This document shows positions 36,049 to 45,093 of a stretch of DNA of 64,000 bases, piece by piece. Within the stretch, counting starts at the first letter, position 1. The number at the start of each line of letters is the position of its first letter. The stretch is from Methylocaldum sp035627495 (GTDB lineage Bacteria; Pseudomonadota; Gammaproteobacteria; Methylococcales; Methylococcaceae). The notes under the pieces were generated by a model. The model was given only the letters and a program-made list of their open reading frames with translations. It searched no databases and was not told where the DNA came from. The DNA lies in assembly GCF_035627495.1 (NCBI RefSeq), contig NZ_DASPLO010000159.1, positions 1-64,000 of the forward strand, given 5' to 3'. The position numbers and the translations under genes were made by a program.

Positions 36049-36454
36049 TCACGCCGAGCACAAGCATCCTCACGAGATATCCGGCGGGATGAAGCAGCGC
36101 GTCGGGATCGCCCGCGCCCTGGCCATGGAGCCCAAAGTTCTGTTGCTCGACGAGCCGTTCGGCGCCTTGGATGCCCTCACCCGCGCCAATTTGCAGGACG
36201 AGCTGATGCGCATCCTTCAAGAGAAAGGCAGCACCGCGCTGATGGTGACCCACGATGTGGACGAAGCCGTGCTGCTCGCCGACCGCATCGTCATGATGAC
36301 CAACGGTCCGGCCGCCACCGTAGGCGAAATCCTGAAGGTCGATCTGCCGCGTCCCCGTAACCGCCTGGACTTGGCGGATGACCCGAAATACAACCATCTC
36401 CGCGCCGAGGTGCTGAAGTTCCTGCACGAGCGCCATGCACGGAAGGCAGCATAA
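36049..36454 (+). pseudogene. Truncated nitrate-transporter ATPase (NrtD-like C-terminus)
   Basis: The frame, open from the IS982 right end, encodes the second half of an ABC ATPase: signature ISGGMKQRVGIARAL, Walker B LLLDEPFGALDALT and the switch MVTHDVDEA, then the NrtC/D-type tail LKVDLPRPRNRL. Walker A and the first ~130 residues are missing. It resembles the second domain of the intact nrtC (28347-30077) but is not identical, so it is a relic of a separate nrtD. The following stretch to 36567 shows nothing else. Confidence 0.8.
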
Positions 36455-36567
36455 CAACTGGATCCCAACGGGCGGCTCCAATCCTGTGCGGTGCTCCGCT
36501 CAGCCGCCCGATGAACTGCACGGAAATACGCCTATCCACGAGACGGCCCGCTCGGTATTCGCGCATC

Positions 36568-36584
36568 CGCACCAGCCATGTGCA
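36568..36584 (+). promoter_or_regulatory. NtrC-like box upstream of narK
   Basis: CGCAC-N7-GTGCA matches the TGCAC-N7-GTGCA enhancer pattern in 9 of 10 bases, about 107 nt upstream of the -24 GG. A further GGTGCA half-site lies at 36601-36606. Confidence 0.5.
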
Positions 36585-36688
36585 CCTTATTTTCCGAATT
36601 GGTGCAATCTCGGGTTGACGGCTTCGTCCTTCCCGCGACGAGACATTCGAGAGATCAAAAAATCAGTAGCTTGCACTATGCGATAGCA

Positions 36689-36705
36689 TTGGCATCATCC
36701 GTGCA
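36689..36705 (+). promoter_or_regulatory. Sigma-54-like promoter of narK
   Basis: TTGGCATCATCCGTGCA has GG (36691-36692) and GC (36703-36704) 10 nt apart. The predicted start, near 36716, is just before leader hairpin P1. Confidence 0.65.
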
Positions 36706-36721
36706 CAGTTAGATACAACTG

Positions 36722-36812
36722 TTTTGGTGCGCCAACGACGGCACACCAAAATTCGACAACGGCGTCTTGCGCTCATCGTCTTCGGACAATGAGCGCCAGG
36801 CGCTTTTTTTTT
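36722..36812 (+). promoter_or_regulatory. ANTAR-type antitermination leader upstream of narK
   Basis: P1 (36722-36751) is a 12-position stem with a single mismatch and the loop AACGAC; P2 (36755-36766) is GAC-AACGGC-GTC. Both loops have A1 and G4. The P2 3' side is reused as the start of a long terminator, GGCGTCTTGCGCTCAT against ATGAGCGCCAGGCGC (36762-36803), followed by nine T. This is the clearest of the leaders: P2 and the terminator are mutually exclusive. Confidence 0.88.
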
Positions 36813-36851
36813 GCACCGGATTAACGCGGAAGATGCTTCAAGGACTTTTCC

Positions 36852-38126
36852 ATGAACGTTAAAGAATTTACCAAGGCGGGCCACTGGCCGACCCTGCTGT
36901 CCGCATTCCTTTATTTCGACGTCTCCTTCATGGTCTGGGTGATGCTCGGTCCCCTGTCCCTGTATATCACCCAGGACCTGGCGCTGCCGGTGGGCGAGAA
37001 GTTCACCATCGTCGCCATTCCCATACTGTCCGGCGCCGTGTTCCGCATCGTCCTCGGCTCCATGGCCGACCACCTCGGGCCCAAGCTGACCGGAATCCTG
37101 GCCCAGGTGCTGGTAATTCTGGGACTGGGCTATGTCTTCATATTCGGCCTCCACTCCAAGCTGGAAGTGGAGCTGCTGGGCTTGCTCCTAGGGGTAGCCG
37201 GAGCCAGCTTCGCCGTGGCCCTGCCCCAGGCCAGCCGCTGGTATCCGCCCCAGTATCAGGGTGTGGTCATGGGCATCGCCGGGGCCGGCAACATGGGCGT
37301 AGTGCTGGATTCCATGATCGTTCCGTGGCTGGCGGAACACTTCGGCTGGCAAGCCGTGTTCGGTTTCCTGCTCATTCCTTTAGGTGTCGTGCTCATCGTC
37401 TACGCCGTTCTGGTCAAGGACGCCCCTGACAAGCGCGCACCGGTCACCCTGGCCAATTACGCCGCGGTGATGAAAGACCCGGACACCTGGTGGTTCATGT
37501 TCTTCTATTCCATCACCTTCGGCGGCTTCGTCGGTCTCGGCAATGCCCTGCCCCTTTATTTCGCCAACTGGTATCACGTCTCCGGCGTCGCCGCCGGCAT
37601 GATGGTGGCGCTCGTGGTGTTCGCCGGCTCGATGTTCCGTCCCGTGGGTGGCTATCTGGCCGACCGGGTGGGCGGCATCCGCGCTCTGCAGTTCCTGTTC
37701 GTCGTGGTGTCCTTGAGCTATCTCGCCATCTCGTTCATGCCGGAAGGGCCGGCGCCGGCCCAAGCCGCGAATGCGAAAGTCGCCGGCTGGGGTTTGTTCG
37801 AACTGCCCGCGATCGCCTGGGGCGCCGTCGCCATATTCTTCGTGGGCACCCTGGCCTTAGGGATGGGCAACGGGTCCGTGTTCCAACTGGTGCCCCTGCG
37901 CTTTCGCAAGGAAATCGGCGTTATCACCGGGCTGGTAGGCTGCGCCGGCGGCGTGGGCGGATTCTTCCTGGCCAAGACCCTGGGATGGTCCTGGGATATG
38001 CAGCACGGGTTTGCTCTGGGCTTCAGCGTGTTCGCGGGGCTGCCGCTCCTGGGACTCTTCGGCTTGATCATGGTGAAAAAGCGCTGGCGCACCACCTGGG
38101 GCGCGGTATCGGGTGCGCGGGTTTGA
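36852..38126 (+). CDS. narK: Nitrate/nitrite transporter, NarK family (MFS)
   Basis: The 424-residue protein has about 12 hydrophobic helices and NarK-type signatures: FDVSFMVWVMLGPLS in helix 1, FRIVLGSMADHLGPK between helices 2 and 3, and GNMGVVLDSMIVPWL in helix 5. It would carry nitrate in and/or exchange nitrite across the inner membrane. It gives the cell a second nitrate uptake route besides nrtABC. It is under the ANTAR leader and is followed closely by the second phosphatase-kinase gene, then nirB. Confidence 0.93.
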   Translation: MNVKEFTKAGHWPTLLSAFLYFDVSFMVWVMLGPLSLYITQDLALPVGEKFTIVAIPILSGAVFRIVLGSMADHLGPKLTGILAQVLVILGLGYVFIFGLHSKLEVELLGLLLGVAGASFAVALPQASRWYPPQYQGVVMGIAGAGNMGVVLDSMIVPWLAEHFGWQAVFGFLLIPLGVVLIVYAVLVKDAPDKRAPVTLANYAAVMKDPDTWWFMFFYSITFGGFVGLGNALPLYFANWYHVSGVAAGMMVALVVFAGSMFRPVGGYLADRVGGIRALQFLFVVVSLSYLAISFMPEGPAPAQAANAKVAGWGLFELPAIAWGAVAIFFVGTLALGMGNGSVFQLVPLRFRKEIGVITGLVGCAGGVGGFFLAKTLGWSWDMQHGFALGFSVFAGLPLLGLFGLIMVKKRWRTTWGAVSGARV

Positions 38127-38161
38127 GCTTGATGCGAGAAGTTCAGAGTAAGGAAACACCA

Positions 38162-39883
38162 GTGACTACGAACGGACAACTCTCCCTGCGCGCCGCCTTC
38201 GCGTCCCTCCAGGGGCGGCGCGAAGACAACCAGGACTACGTGGGTATCGCCCAGCCTTCACCGCAAGATCTAGCCTGTCGCGGCGTCGTCACGGCGGTGG
38301 CGGACGGCATGGGTGGGGCCAAGGGTGGCCGCGTGGCCGCGGAACTCTGCGTGCACAGCTTTATGGAAGCCTATTACAGCCTGGCGGAAACCTTAGGCAT
38401 GGAACAATTGCTGGATCGATGTCTGGATGCCGCCAATCGCTGGATACACGCCATGGGCCGGCGCGACCCGAATCTCGCCCACATGGCCACGACCTTTAGC
38501 GCGCTGATCCTCCGGGGCCGCCGCGCCCATCTGGTGCACGTCGGCGACTCCCGCGTCTACCGGCTGCGCGGCGAGCGGCTGGAACTTCTGACGGCGGACC
38601 ACACCCTGAATGGCCCCGAACTGGATCACATCCTGTACCGAGCCGTGGGCCTGGAACCTCTGCTCCGGACCGACTACGCCGTGCACACTCTGGAAGCCCA
38701 CGACCGCTTCCTGCTGTGCAGCGACGGTCTTTACGGCGCACTGAGACAAGCGGAGATCGCCCGCATCCTGCTGGAACGGGCCACGCCCCAAAGCAGTGCG
38801 GACACTCTGGTCGAACTGGCGTTCGAACACGGCAGCAACGACAACATCACCGCTCTGGTGATGGATGTCATCGCCCTGCCCAAGGCCGACCGGCAATCGC
38901 TGCGGGAAACCATCGAGGCCCTGCCCATCCTGGAGCTGCCCACCCCCGGCGAGACGGTGGACGACTTTCAACTGGAACGGTCATTGTCTTCCGGGCGCTA
39001 CAGTGCCTTGTTCCTGGCCATCGACCGGCGCAACGGCAACCCTGTGGTGGTCAAATTCCCGCATCCGCGGGTGGCCAGCGAGCGGGAATACCACGACGCC
39101 TTTCTCCGGGAGGCCTGGATCGGCGCGCGGGTCAAGAGCCCGTGGGTGGCCGAGATTCTGGAGCAGCCGCCGGGACGGCAGAGCCGCCTCTATTCGGTCA
39201 TGCCTTATTATCCCGGCACGACGCTCGAGCAATACCTGGGGCGGAAAGCCCGTATCGGCCTGGAGCCGGGCATCGACCTCGCCCTTAAGCTGTGCAAGGC
39301 GGTGCACGCCCTGCACCGCCAACAGATCGTGCACCGCGATATCAAGCCGGACAATATCCTGCTTCCGGATGGCGGCGGCTTGAAACTGCTGGACCTGGGA
39401 ATAGCGCGGCTGCCGGCTTGGGACGAGGACCAGGCCGATCCGATGCCGGGCACCGCCAGCTACATGGCGCCGGAATTGTTCCACGGAGAGCGGGGCAGCG
39501 TCGCCAGCGACGTATTTGCCCTAGGCGTCACGCTTTATCGCCTGTTCTCCGGCGGCGCCTATCCCTACGGCGAAATTGAACCCTTCAGCACCCCCCGATT
39601 CGGAAAGCCCAGGCCCCTGACCGGCCGCCGCCCGGATCTGCCGGTCTGGCTGGACGCGGCTTTGGCCCGCGCCGTCGCGGTTGACCCCGACGAGCGCTAT
39701 GCCGACGCCATAGAACTGGCCTTCGAATTGGAGTCGGGATTGTCCAAGGGCGGCGGCAAGCGCATCTCCAGCCGCCCCATCCCCCTGTACCAACGCAATC
39801 CGGTCCTGTTCTGGCAATTGACGGCATTGCTTCTGTTCGGGTTGCTGATGGCGTGCCTGTTTCAGGCTCACGGGAGGGTTTAG
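38162..39883 (+). CDS. PP2C phosphatase - Ser/Thr kinase fusion with C-terminal membrane anchor
   Basis: The 573-residue paralogue of the 32007-33746 product has the same plan: PP2C (NQD 23-25, ADGMGG 47-52, HVGDSRVYRL, CSDGLYG, SNDNIT), kinase (K298 in VVVK, HRD 391-393, DLG 411-413, APE) and a C-terminal membrane helix. Here the motifs are closer to consensus than in the paralogue. I favour the GTG at 38162 with AAGGA upstream; an ATG at 38132 would add ten residues. It follows narK by 35 nt and precedes nirB, so a role in controlling nitrate transport or assimilation is likely, but no target is known. Confidence 0.88.
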   Translation: MTTNGQLSLRAAFASLQGRREDNQDYVGIAQPSPQDLACRGVVTAVADGMGGAKGGRVAAELCVHSFMEAYYSLAETLGMEQLLDRCLDAANRWIHAMGRRDPNLAHMATTFSALILRGRRAHLVHVGDSRVYRLRGERLELLTADHTLNGPELDHILYRAVGLEPLLRTDYAVHTLEAHDRFLLCSDGLYGALRQAEIARILLERATPQSSADTLVELAFEHGSNDNITALVMDVIALPKADRQSLRETIEALPILELPTPGETVDDFQLERSLSSGRYSALFLAIDRRNGNPVVVKFPHPRVASEREYHDAFLREAWIGARVKSPWVAEILEQPPGRQSRLYSVMPYYPGTTLEQYLGRKARIGLEPGIDLALKLCKAVHALHRQQIVHRDIKPDNILLPDGGGLKLLDLGIARLPAWDEDQADPMPGTASYMAPELFHGERGSVASDVFALGVTLYRLFSGGAYPYGEIEPFSTPRFGKPRPLTGRRPDLPVWLDAALARAVAVDPDERYADAIELAFELESGLSKGGGKRISSRPIPLYQRNPVLFWQLTALLLFGLLMACLFQAHGRV

Positions 39884-39910
39884 GCGTTTATAGACGGTAT
39901 TGCACGTGAA

Positions 39911-39941
39911 TGATGCGGTTCCTTAGATCACCGCATCCTAC
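39911..39941. repeat. REP-like palindromic unit before nirB
   Basis: GATGCGGT and ACCGCATC (8 bp) flank a 10-nt loop, followed by CTAC. The same unit occurs at 45011-45039, and an inverted relative at 44967-44996. It lies in the 106-bp gap between the kinase gene and nirB. Confidence 0.6.
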
Positions 39942-39989
39942 AAAAAATTTGATTTGACGAGTGGGATTTATCCCGGAGGTAGGTAAGCC

Positions 39990-42428
39990 ATGAAAAAACA
40001 GAAACTCATCGTCATCGGCAACGGCATGGCCGGCATTCGTACAGTGGAAGAGCTGCTGAAAATCGCCCCCGATACATACGACATCACCGTGTTCGGTGCC
40101 GAACCGCACTGCAACTACAATCGCATCCTGTTGTCCCCGGTCCTGGCCGGCGAAAAAAAGCTGGACGACATCATCCTCAACGACGACTCCTGGTACGAGT
40201 CCAACGGCATCACCCTGCATAAAGGGCGGAAGGTCACGGAAATCAACCGTCGCCGGCGCCTGGTGCGCACCGAGGACGGTATGGAAGCTTCCTACGACCG
40301 GCTGCTGCTGGCGACGGGCTCCATGCCTTTCATACTGCCGGTGCCGGGCAAGGAACTGCCGGGGGTGGTCGGTTTCCGCGACATCCGCGACGTGGATCTG
40401 ATGCTGGAATCTTCCGAGAAATACCGGCATGCCGTGGTCATCGGCGGTGGCTTGCTGGGTTTGGAAGCGGCTAACGGCCTCAAGAAACGGGGGATGACGG
40501 TGACCGTGGTGCATCTCCTCGACACGCTGATGGAGCGGCAGTTGGACAAGCCCGCCGCCGATCTCCTAAAACGCGCCTTGCAGGAAAGCGGCCTCGATTT
40601 CCGGATGGAAGCGCAGACCGAAGCCATCCTCGGCAGCGACCGCGTCACCGCCGTGCGCTTCAAGGACGGCTCGGAAGTCCCGGCCGACCTGGTGGTCATG
40701 GCGGTGGGCATCCGTCCCAACATCGAGCTGGCCAAGAGCGCCGGCATCCATTGCGAGCGCGGCATCCTGGTCAGCGACACGATGCAGACCTTCGATCCGC
40801 GCATTTATGCCGTGGGCGAATGCGTGCAACACCGGAGACAGTTATTCGGCCTCGTGGCCCCGCTGTTCGAGCAGGCCAAGGTTTGTGCGAATCACCTGGC
40901 CGAATACGGCATCGCCCGCTACGAGGGCTCGGTAACCTCCACAAAACTGAAAGTGACCGGCATCGATCTTTTTTCCGCCGGCGAGTTCCAGGGCGGCAAC
41001 GGTTACGAAGAGCTGTTGTTCCAGGACCCCTCGCGGGGCATCTACAAGAAGTTGGTGGTCGAGTCCAACCGCATCAAAGGCGCGGTGCTCTATGGAGACA
41101 CCGGGGACGGCGCCTGGTATTTCCAGATGATGCGCGACGGCACCGATATCGCCGCCTTCCGGGAAAACATCCTGTTCGGCCAGGCGCATTTGGGCGACTC
41201 CGGCCACGGAGCGGAAAACCGCGCGGCACTCATGCCGGACACGGCCGAAGTCTGCGGCTGCAACGGGGTGTGCAAGAAAACGATCGTCGACGCCATCGTT
41301 CAGAAAAAGCTGTTCACCCTGGAGGAGGTACGGTCCCACACCAAGGCCTCCGCCTCCTGCGGCTCATGCACCGGGCTGGTCGAGCAGATTCTGCAAAGCA
41401 CTTTGGGCAGCGATTACTCGGTCAGCTCTGCCAAGAAGCCGCTGTGCAAATGCACCGACCATACCCACGAAGAGGTGCGGGAGACCATTCGCGCGGAAGG
41501 CCTGAAGACAATCCTCGAGGTCATGCGCTTACTGAATTGGAAAACCCCCGATGGCTGTCATTCCTGCCGGCCCGCGGTCAATTATTACCTGCTCTGCCAG
41601 TGGCCCGACGAGTACCGGGATGACCCGCAATCGCGCTTCATCAACGAGCGGGCCCACGCCAATATCCAGAAAGACGGCACCTATTCCGTGATTCCGCGCA
41701 TTTGGGGCGGCGTCACCAATCCGCAGGAACTTCGGGCAATCGCGGACGTGGCGGAGAAGTTCGCCGTTCCTACGGTCAAGATCACCGGTGGCCAGCGGAT
41801 CGACCTCCTGGGCGTGCCGAAAGAGCAGTTACCCGCGATTTGGGCGGAGCTCGGCAAGCACGGGCTGGTCTCCGGCCATGCCTACGGCAAATCCCTGCGT
41901 ACCGTCAAAACCTGCGTCGGCAAGGAGTGGTGCCGCTTCGGCACGCAAGATTCGACCAAGATGGGCATCGACCTCGAGAAGATGACCTGGGGTTCCTGGA
42001 CCCCGGCCAAGGTGAAACTGGCCGTGTCCGGCTGCCCGCGCAACTGCGCCGAAGCCACGATCAAGGATTTCGGCGTGGTGGCGGTGGATTCCGGCTGGGA
42101 ACTGCACGTGGGTGGCAACGGCGGGGTCAAGGTACGGGCGACGGACTTCCTCTGCAAGGTCGAGACCGAGGAGGAGGTCAAGGAATACTGCGGCGCCTAT
42201 ATGCAACTGTACCGCGAGGAAGCCCGCTATCTCGAACGCACCGCCCACTGGATCGAGCGGGTGGGGCTCGCCTACGTCAAGCAGCGCATCGTCGACGATG
42301 CGGAAGGCCGGAAGGCGCTGCATCAACGGTTCCTGGAATCCCAGAAGAACGCGCAGGTCGACCCCTGGGCGGAACTGGCCAAAGAATCCGAGCGCGGGCA
42401 ATTCATGCCGCTGAGAAAGGTAGGGTGA
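39990..42428 (+). CDS. nirB: NAD(P)H nitrite reductase, large subunit (NirB)
   Basis: The 812-residue protein reduces nitrite to ammonia in the cytoplasm with six electrons from NAD(P)H. Order of domains: FAD (IGNGMAGIRT, ~8-17) and NAD (VIGGGLLGLEA, ~148) binding; a BFD-like [2Fe-2S] domain with C422, C424, C457 and C460; a second BFD-like repeat (~490-545; CKC ... CHSC); then the two sulfite/nitrite-reductase half domains with the siroheme-[4Fe-4S] cysteines C642, C648, C682 and C686. All catalytic ligands are present. GGAGG precedes the start. nirD begins 5 nt after the stop. Confidence 0.95.
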   Translation: MKKQKLIVIGNGMAGIRTVEELLKIAPDTYDITVFGAEPHCNYNRILLSPVLAGEKKLDDIILNDDSWYESNGITLHKGRKVTEINRRRRLVRTEDGMEASYDRLLLATGSMPFILPVPGKELPGVVGFRDIRDVDLMLESSEKYRHAVVIGGGLLGLEAANGLKKRGMTVTVVHLLDTLMERQLDKPAADLLKRALQESGLDFRMEAQTEAILGSDRVTAVRFKDGSEVPADLVVMAVGIRPNIELAKSAGIHCERGILVSDTMQTFDPRIYAVGECVQHRRQLFGLVAPLFEQAKVCANHLAEYGIARYEGSVTSTKLKVTGIDLFSAGEFQGGNGYEELLFQDPSRGIYKKLVVESNRIKGAVLYGDTGDGAWYFQMMRDGTDIAAFRENILFGQAHLGDSGHGAENRAALMPDTAEVCGCNGVCKKTIVDAIVQKKLFTLEEVRSHTKASASCGSCTGLVEQILQSTLGSDYSVSSAKKPLCKCTDHTHEEVRETIRAEGLKTILEVMRLLNWKTPDGCHSCRPAVNYYLLCQWPDEYRDDPQSRFINERAHANIQKDGTYSVIPRIWGGVTNPQELRAIADVAEKFAVPTVKITGGQRIDLLGVPKEQLPAIWAELGKHGLVSGHAYGKSLRTVKTCVGKEWCRFGTQDSTKMGIDLEKMTWGSWTPAKVKLAVSGCPRNCAEATIKDFGVVAVDSGWELHVGGNGGVKVRATDFLCKVETEEEVKEYCGAYMQLYREEARYLERTAHWIERVGLAYVKQRIVDDAEGRKALHQRFLESQKNAQVDPWAELAKESERGQFMPLRKVG

Positions 42429-42433
42429 AGCAC

Positions 42434-42763
42434 ATGAGCGAATGGATAGAAATCGGCCAAGTCGAGGACGTCCCGCTTCAGGGTTCCCGCATCGTCGAAA
42501 CCGCCTTCGGCAATATCGCGGTGTTCCGCACCGTGGAAGACGAGTTCTTCGCCGTCCGCGACCGCTGTCCCCACAAGGGCGGCCCGCTGTCCCAAGGCAT
42601 CGTGCACGGCAAGCACGTCGCCTGCCCCTTGCACAACTGGGTGATTTCCCTCGAAACCGGCGAGGCGGTCGCCCCCGACACAGGCTGCACGCGCACCTAT
42701 GCCGTGAAGGTGGAAGCCGGCCGGGTGTATCTCGGCCGGCCCTCCGAAGCGGCGGGAGACTGA
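42434..42763 (+). CDS. nirD: Nitrite reductase small subunit, Rieske type (NirD)
   Basis: The 109-residue protein is a single Rieske domain, partner of NirB. All four ligands of a true [2Fe-2S] Rieske centre are present: C45 and H47 (CPHKG) and C64 and H67 (CPLHNW). Many NirD proteins have lost these; this one should bind a cluster. ATG 42434 is chosen; a GTG at 42425 is three codons upstream. It lies between nirB and the nitrate reductase gene with gaps of 5 and 3 nt, so all three are cotranslated. Confidence 0.93.
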   Translation: MSEWIEIGQVEDVPLQGSRIVETAFGNIAVFRTVEDEFFAVRDRCPHKGGPLSQGIVHGKHVACPLHNWVISLETGEAVAPDTGCTRTYAVKVEAGRVYLGRPSEAAGD

Positions 42764-42766
42764 GCC

Positions 42767-44947
42767 ATGCTGTTCGGACGTCATCAGAAAAATCCCATCA
42801 AAATCGCCGACAAAGGCGTCGTGGACTGGCGCTACACCACCTGCGGCTACTGCTCCACCGGCTGCTCCATCGAGGTCGGCGTCAACGCCGCGGGCAAGGG
42901 GGTGGCCGCGCGGGGCGTGGGCGACGCCCGCGTGAATCAGGGCAAGCTGTGCATCAAGGGGATTTTCGAATACGAGCTGTTCGACAGCGCCAACCGCGGC
43001 CGGGTCCCCCTGCTGCGGGAAAACATCGCCGAACCATTCCGCGCCACCGACTGGGACCCCGCGCTGGACCGGGTGGCCGGCGAAATCAAGCGCATCCAGG
43101 AAACCTACGGGCGGGACAGCTTCGCCGTGCTCTCCACCGGCCAGATCCTCACCGAGGAGTTCTATACCCTGGGAAAGCTCACCCGCGGCGTCCTCGGCAC
43201 CAACAACTACGACGGCAACACCACCCTGTGCATGTCCTCGGCGGTATCCGGCTACAAGCGCTCCTTCGGCAGCGACGGCCCGCCCGGCTGCTACGACGAT
43301 TTCGCCCACACCGAATGCCTCCTGGCCTTCGGCTCCAATCTCCCCGAGCAGCACCCCATCATCTTCTGGCGCCTCAAGCAGGCCCTGGAAAAACGCCGGT
43401 TCCCGGTGGTCGTGGTGGACCCGCGGGTCACCATGTTCGCCCAGATGGCGGATTTTCACCTGACCATCGAACCAGGCACCGACGTGGTGCTGCTGAACGC
43501 GCTGGCCCATGTGATTCTGGAGGAAGGACTGGAGGACAAACCCTATATCGAGGCGCACACCAGCGGCTTCGTGGAGTTCGCCGAACTGGTCAAGAAGTAT
43601 GATCCAGTCTCGGCTTCGCGCGTCTGCGGCATTCCCGCGGATACCATCCGCCAGGTGGCCCGGCTGTATGCCAGGGCGGGCGCCGCCATGAGCATCTGGA
43701 CCATGGGCATCAACCAGAGCACCCATGGCAGCGACGGTGTGGTGGGCATCAACAATCTCAACCTCATCACCGGCAACATCGGAAGGCCCGGCGGCACCAG
43801 CCTCTCCATCACCGGCCAGTGCAACGCCATGGGTACCCGCGAATGGTCCTCCTGCTCGGGGCTGCCGGGCTACCGGGCACTGGAAAAGGAGAAGGACCGG
43901 GAAACCATCGCCAAATACTGGGGCCTGAATAAGGAATTCTTTCCCGAGAAGCGGGGCCTCTTCATGACCGACATCTTCCCGGCCATCGAGCGCGGAGAGG
44001 TCAAGGGACTGTGGATCATCGCCACCAATCCCCTGACCTCCATGCCGAATAGCCAGCGCATCCGCAAGAACCTAGAGCAGCTGGAGTTCGTGGTGGTGCA
44101 GGACGCCTACAGCGACGTGGAAACCGCCCAGTACGCCCACGTTTACCTCCCGGCGGCGCTGTGGGGCGAGAAGGAGGGCGTGTTCACCAACACCGAGCGG
44201 CGCGTCAACCTGGTACGCAAGGTCACGGAACCGCCGGGGGAGGCCAAACCGGACCTCTGGATTTTCAACCAGATGGCCAAACGCTTCGAGCAGGGTCGGA
44301 ACCTCCGCTTTCCGGAAACGCCGGCCGAGGTGTTCGAGGAAATGCGGGAGCTTTCCAGGGGACGCTTCCTGGATTATTCCGGAATGGATTACGACAAGAT
44401 CGAGGCCGGCCGGGGCCTGCAGTGGCCCTGCTCGGAAGGGTCGGAACAGGGCGCCGCGCGCCTTTACGCCGACGGCGTATTCCAATATCCCGACGGCAGG
44501 GCCAAGCTCATTCCGCTGCCCTTCGAGGATGACAACGAACGTCCGGACGGCGACTATCCCTTCTGGCTCAACAGCGGGCGGGTGGTGGAGCATTTCCACA
44601 CCCGCACCCGCACCGGCAAGATCGGCAACGTCAACAAGTTCAGCCCCACCCCTTACATGGAGATGAACCCCGATGCGGCGCGGGAACTGGGCATAGGGCA
44701 CATGAGCTATGCCCGCCTGGTCTCCCGTCGGGGGGAAACGGTGGTGCTGGTCCAGCTCACCCAGCGGGTCCCGCCCAATATGGTGTTTATCCCCTTTCAC
44801 TTCCACGAATGCGTGAACCGCCTGACCCTGGGGCTCCTGGACCCCCATTCGCGCCAACCCGCCTTCAAGCAGTGCGCGGTGCGCATCGAACCGGCGGCGG
44901 ATCAGAAGGCGGCGGCGGCGGCTAACGTGGCGGCGCGAAGTTTTTAA
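42767..44947 (+). CDS. Assimilatory nitrate reductase catalytic subunit (molybdopterin)
   Basis: The 726-residue enzyme carries a [4Fe-4S] centre (C26, C29, C33, C62: CGYCSTGC ... KLC) and bis-MGD molybdenum; C155 in TLCMSSAV is the expected Mo ligand, as in the NasA/NarB/NapA group. There is no Tat signal, so it is cytoplasmic, and no C-terminal [2Fe-2S] domain. It reduces nitrate to nitrite for NirBD, encoded just upstream. Electrons may come from the DmsBC-like protein encoded next (45094-46908). It is distinct from the 900-residue NasA at 47343-50045. Confidence 0.92.
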   Translation: MLFGRHQKNPIKIADKGVVDWRYTTCGYCSTGCSIEVGVNAAGKGVAARGVGDARVNQGKLCIKGIFEYELFDSANRGRVPLLRENIAEPFRATDWDPALDRVAGEIKRIQETYGRDSFAVLSTGQILTEEFYTLGKLTRGVLGTNNYDGNTTLCMSSAVSGYKRSFGSDGPPGCYDDFAHTECLLAFGSNLPEQHPIIFWRLKQALEKRRFPVVVVDPRVTMFAQMADFHLTIEPGTDVVLLNALAHVILEEGLEDKPYIEAHTSGFVEFAELVKKYDPVSASRVCGIPADTIRQVARLYARAGAAMSIWTMGINQSTHGSDGVVGINNLNLITGNIGRPGGTSLSITGQCNAMGTREWSSCSGLPGYRALEKEKDRETIAKYWGLNKEFFPEKRGLFMTDIFPAIERGEVKGLWIIATNPLTSMPNSQRIRKNLEQLEFVVVQDAYSDVETAQYAHVYLPAALWGEKEGVFTNTERRVNLVRKVTEPPGEAKPDLWIFNQMAKRFEQGRNLRFPETPAEVFEEMRELSRGRFLDYSGMDYDKIEAGRGLQWPCSEGSEQGAARLYADGVFQYPDGRAKLIPLPFEDDNERPDGDYPFWLNSGRVVEHFHTRTRTGKIGNVNKFSPTPYMEMNPDAARELGIGHMSYARLVSRRGETVVLVQLTQRVPPNMVFIPFHFHECVNRLTLGLLDPHSRQPAFKQCAVRIEPAADQKAAAAANVAARSF

Positions 44948-44966
44948 GCGAGCAGCAAGGTAAGCC

Positions 44967-45039
44967 GTAGGGTGCGGTGAGTACCCGAACCGCACCGATC
45001 GATCGCGAGCGATGCGGTTCCTACGTCACCGCATCCTAC
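44967..45039. repeat. Inverted pair of REP-like units
   Basis: GTAGGGTGCGGTGAGT..AACCGCACC (44967-44996) and its approximate inverse GATGCGGTTC..ACCGCATCCTAC (45011-45039) form a pair, a usual REP arrangement. They lie in the 146-bp gap between the nitrate reductase and DmsBC-like genes and may stabilise or segment the mRNA. Confidence 0.6.
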
Positions 45040-45093
45040 GACATTACGGCACCGTGCAGAACATGCACTTTGCGGTATGAGGTAAATCAAATC

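Noticed and set aside
36581..36606. TGCACC-N14-GGTGCA as an NtrC site
   Set aside because: The spacing is 9 nt too long. The overlapping CGCAC-N7-GTGCA (36568-36584) fits better and is reported instead.
37490..38161. Extension of the second phosphatase-kinase into narK
   Set aside because: The extension is Arg/Gly-rich out-of-frame narK sequence; PP2C homology begins only after 38162.
44977..45093. Longer start for the DmsB-DmsC fusion
   Set aside because: The extra 39 residues come from the REP pair; the ATG at 45094 has a ribosome site and starts family-like sequence.
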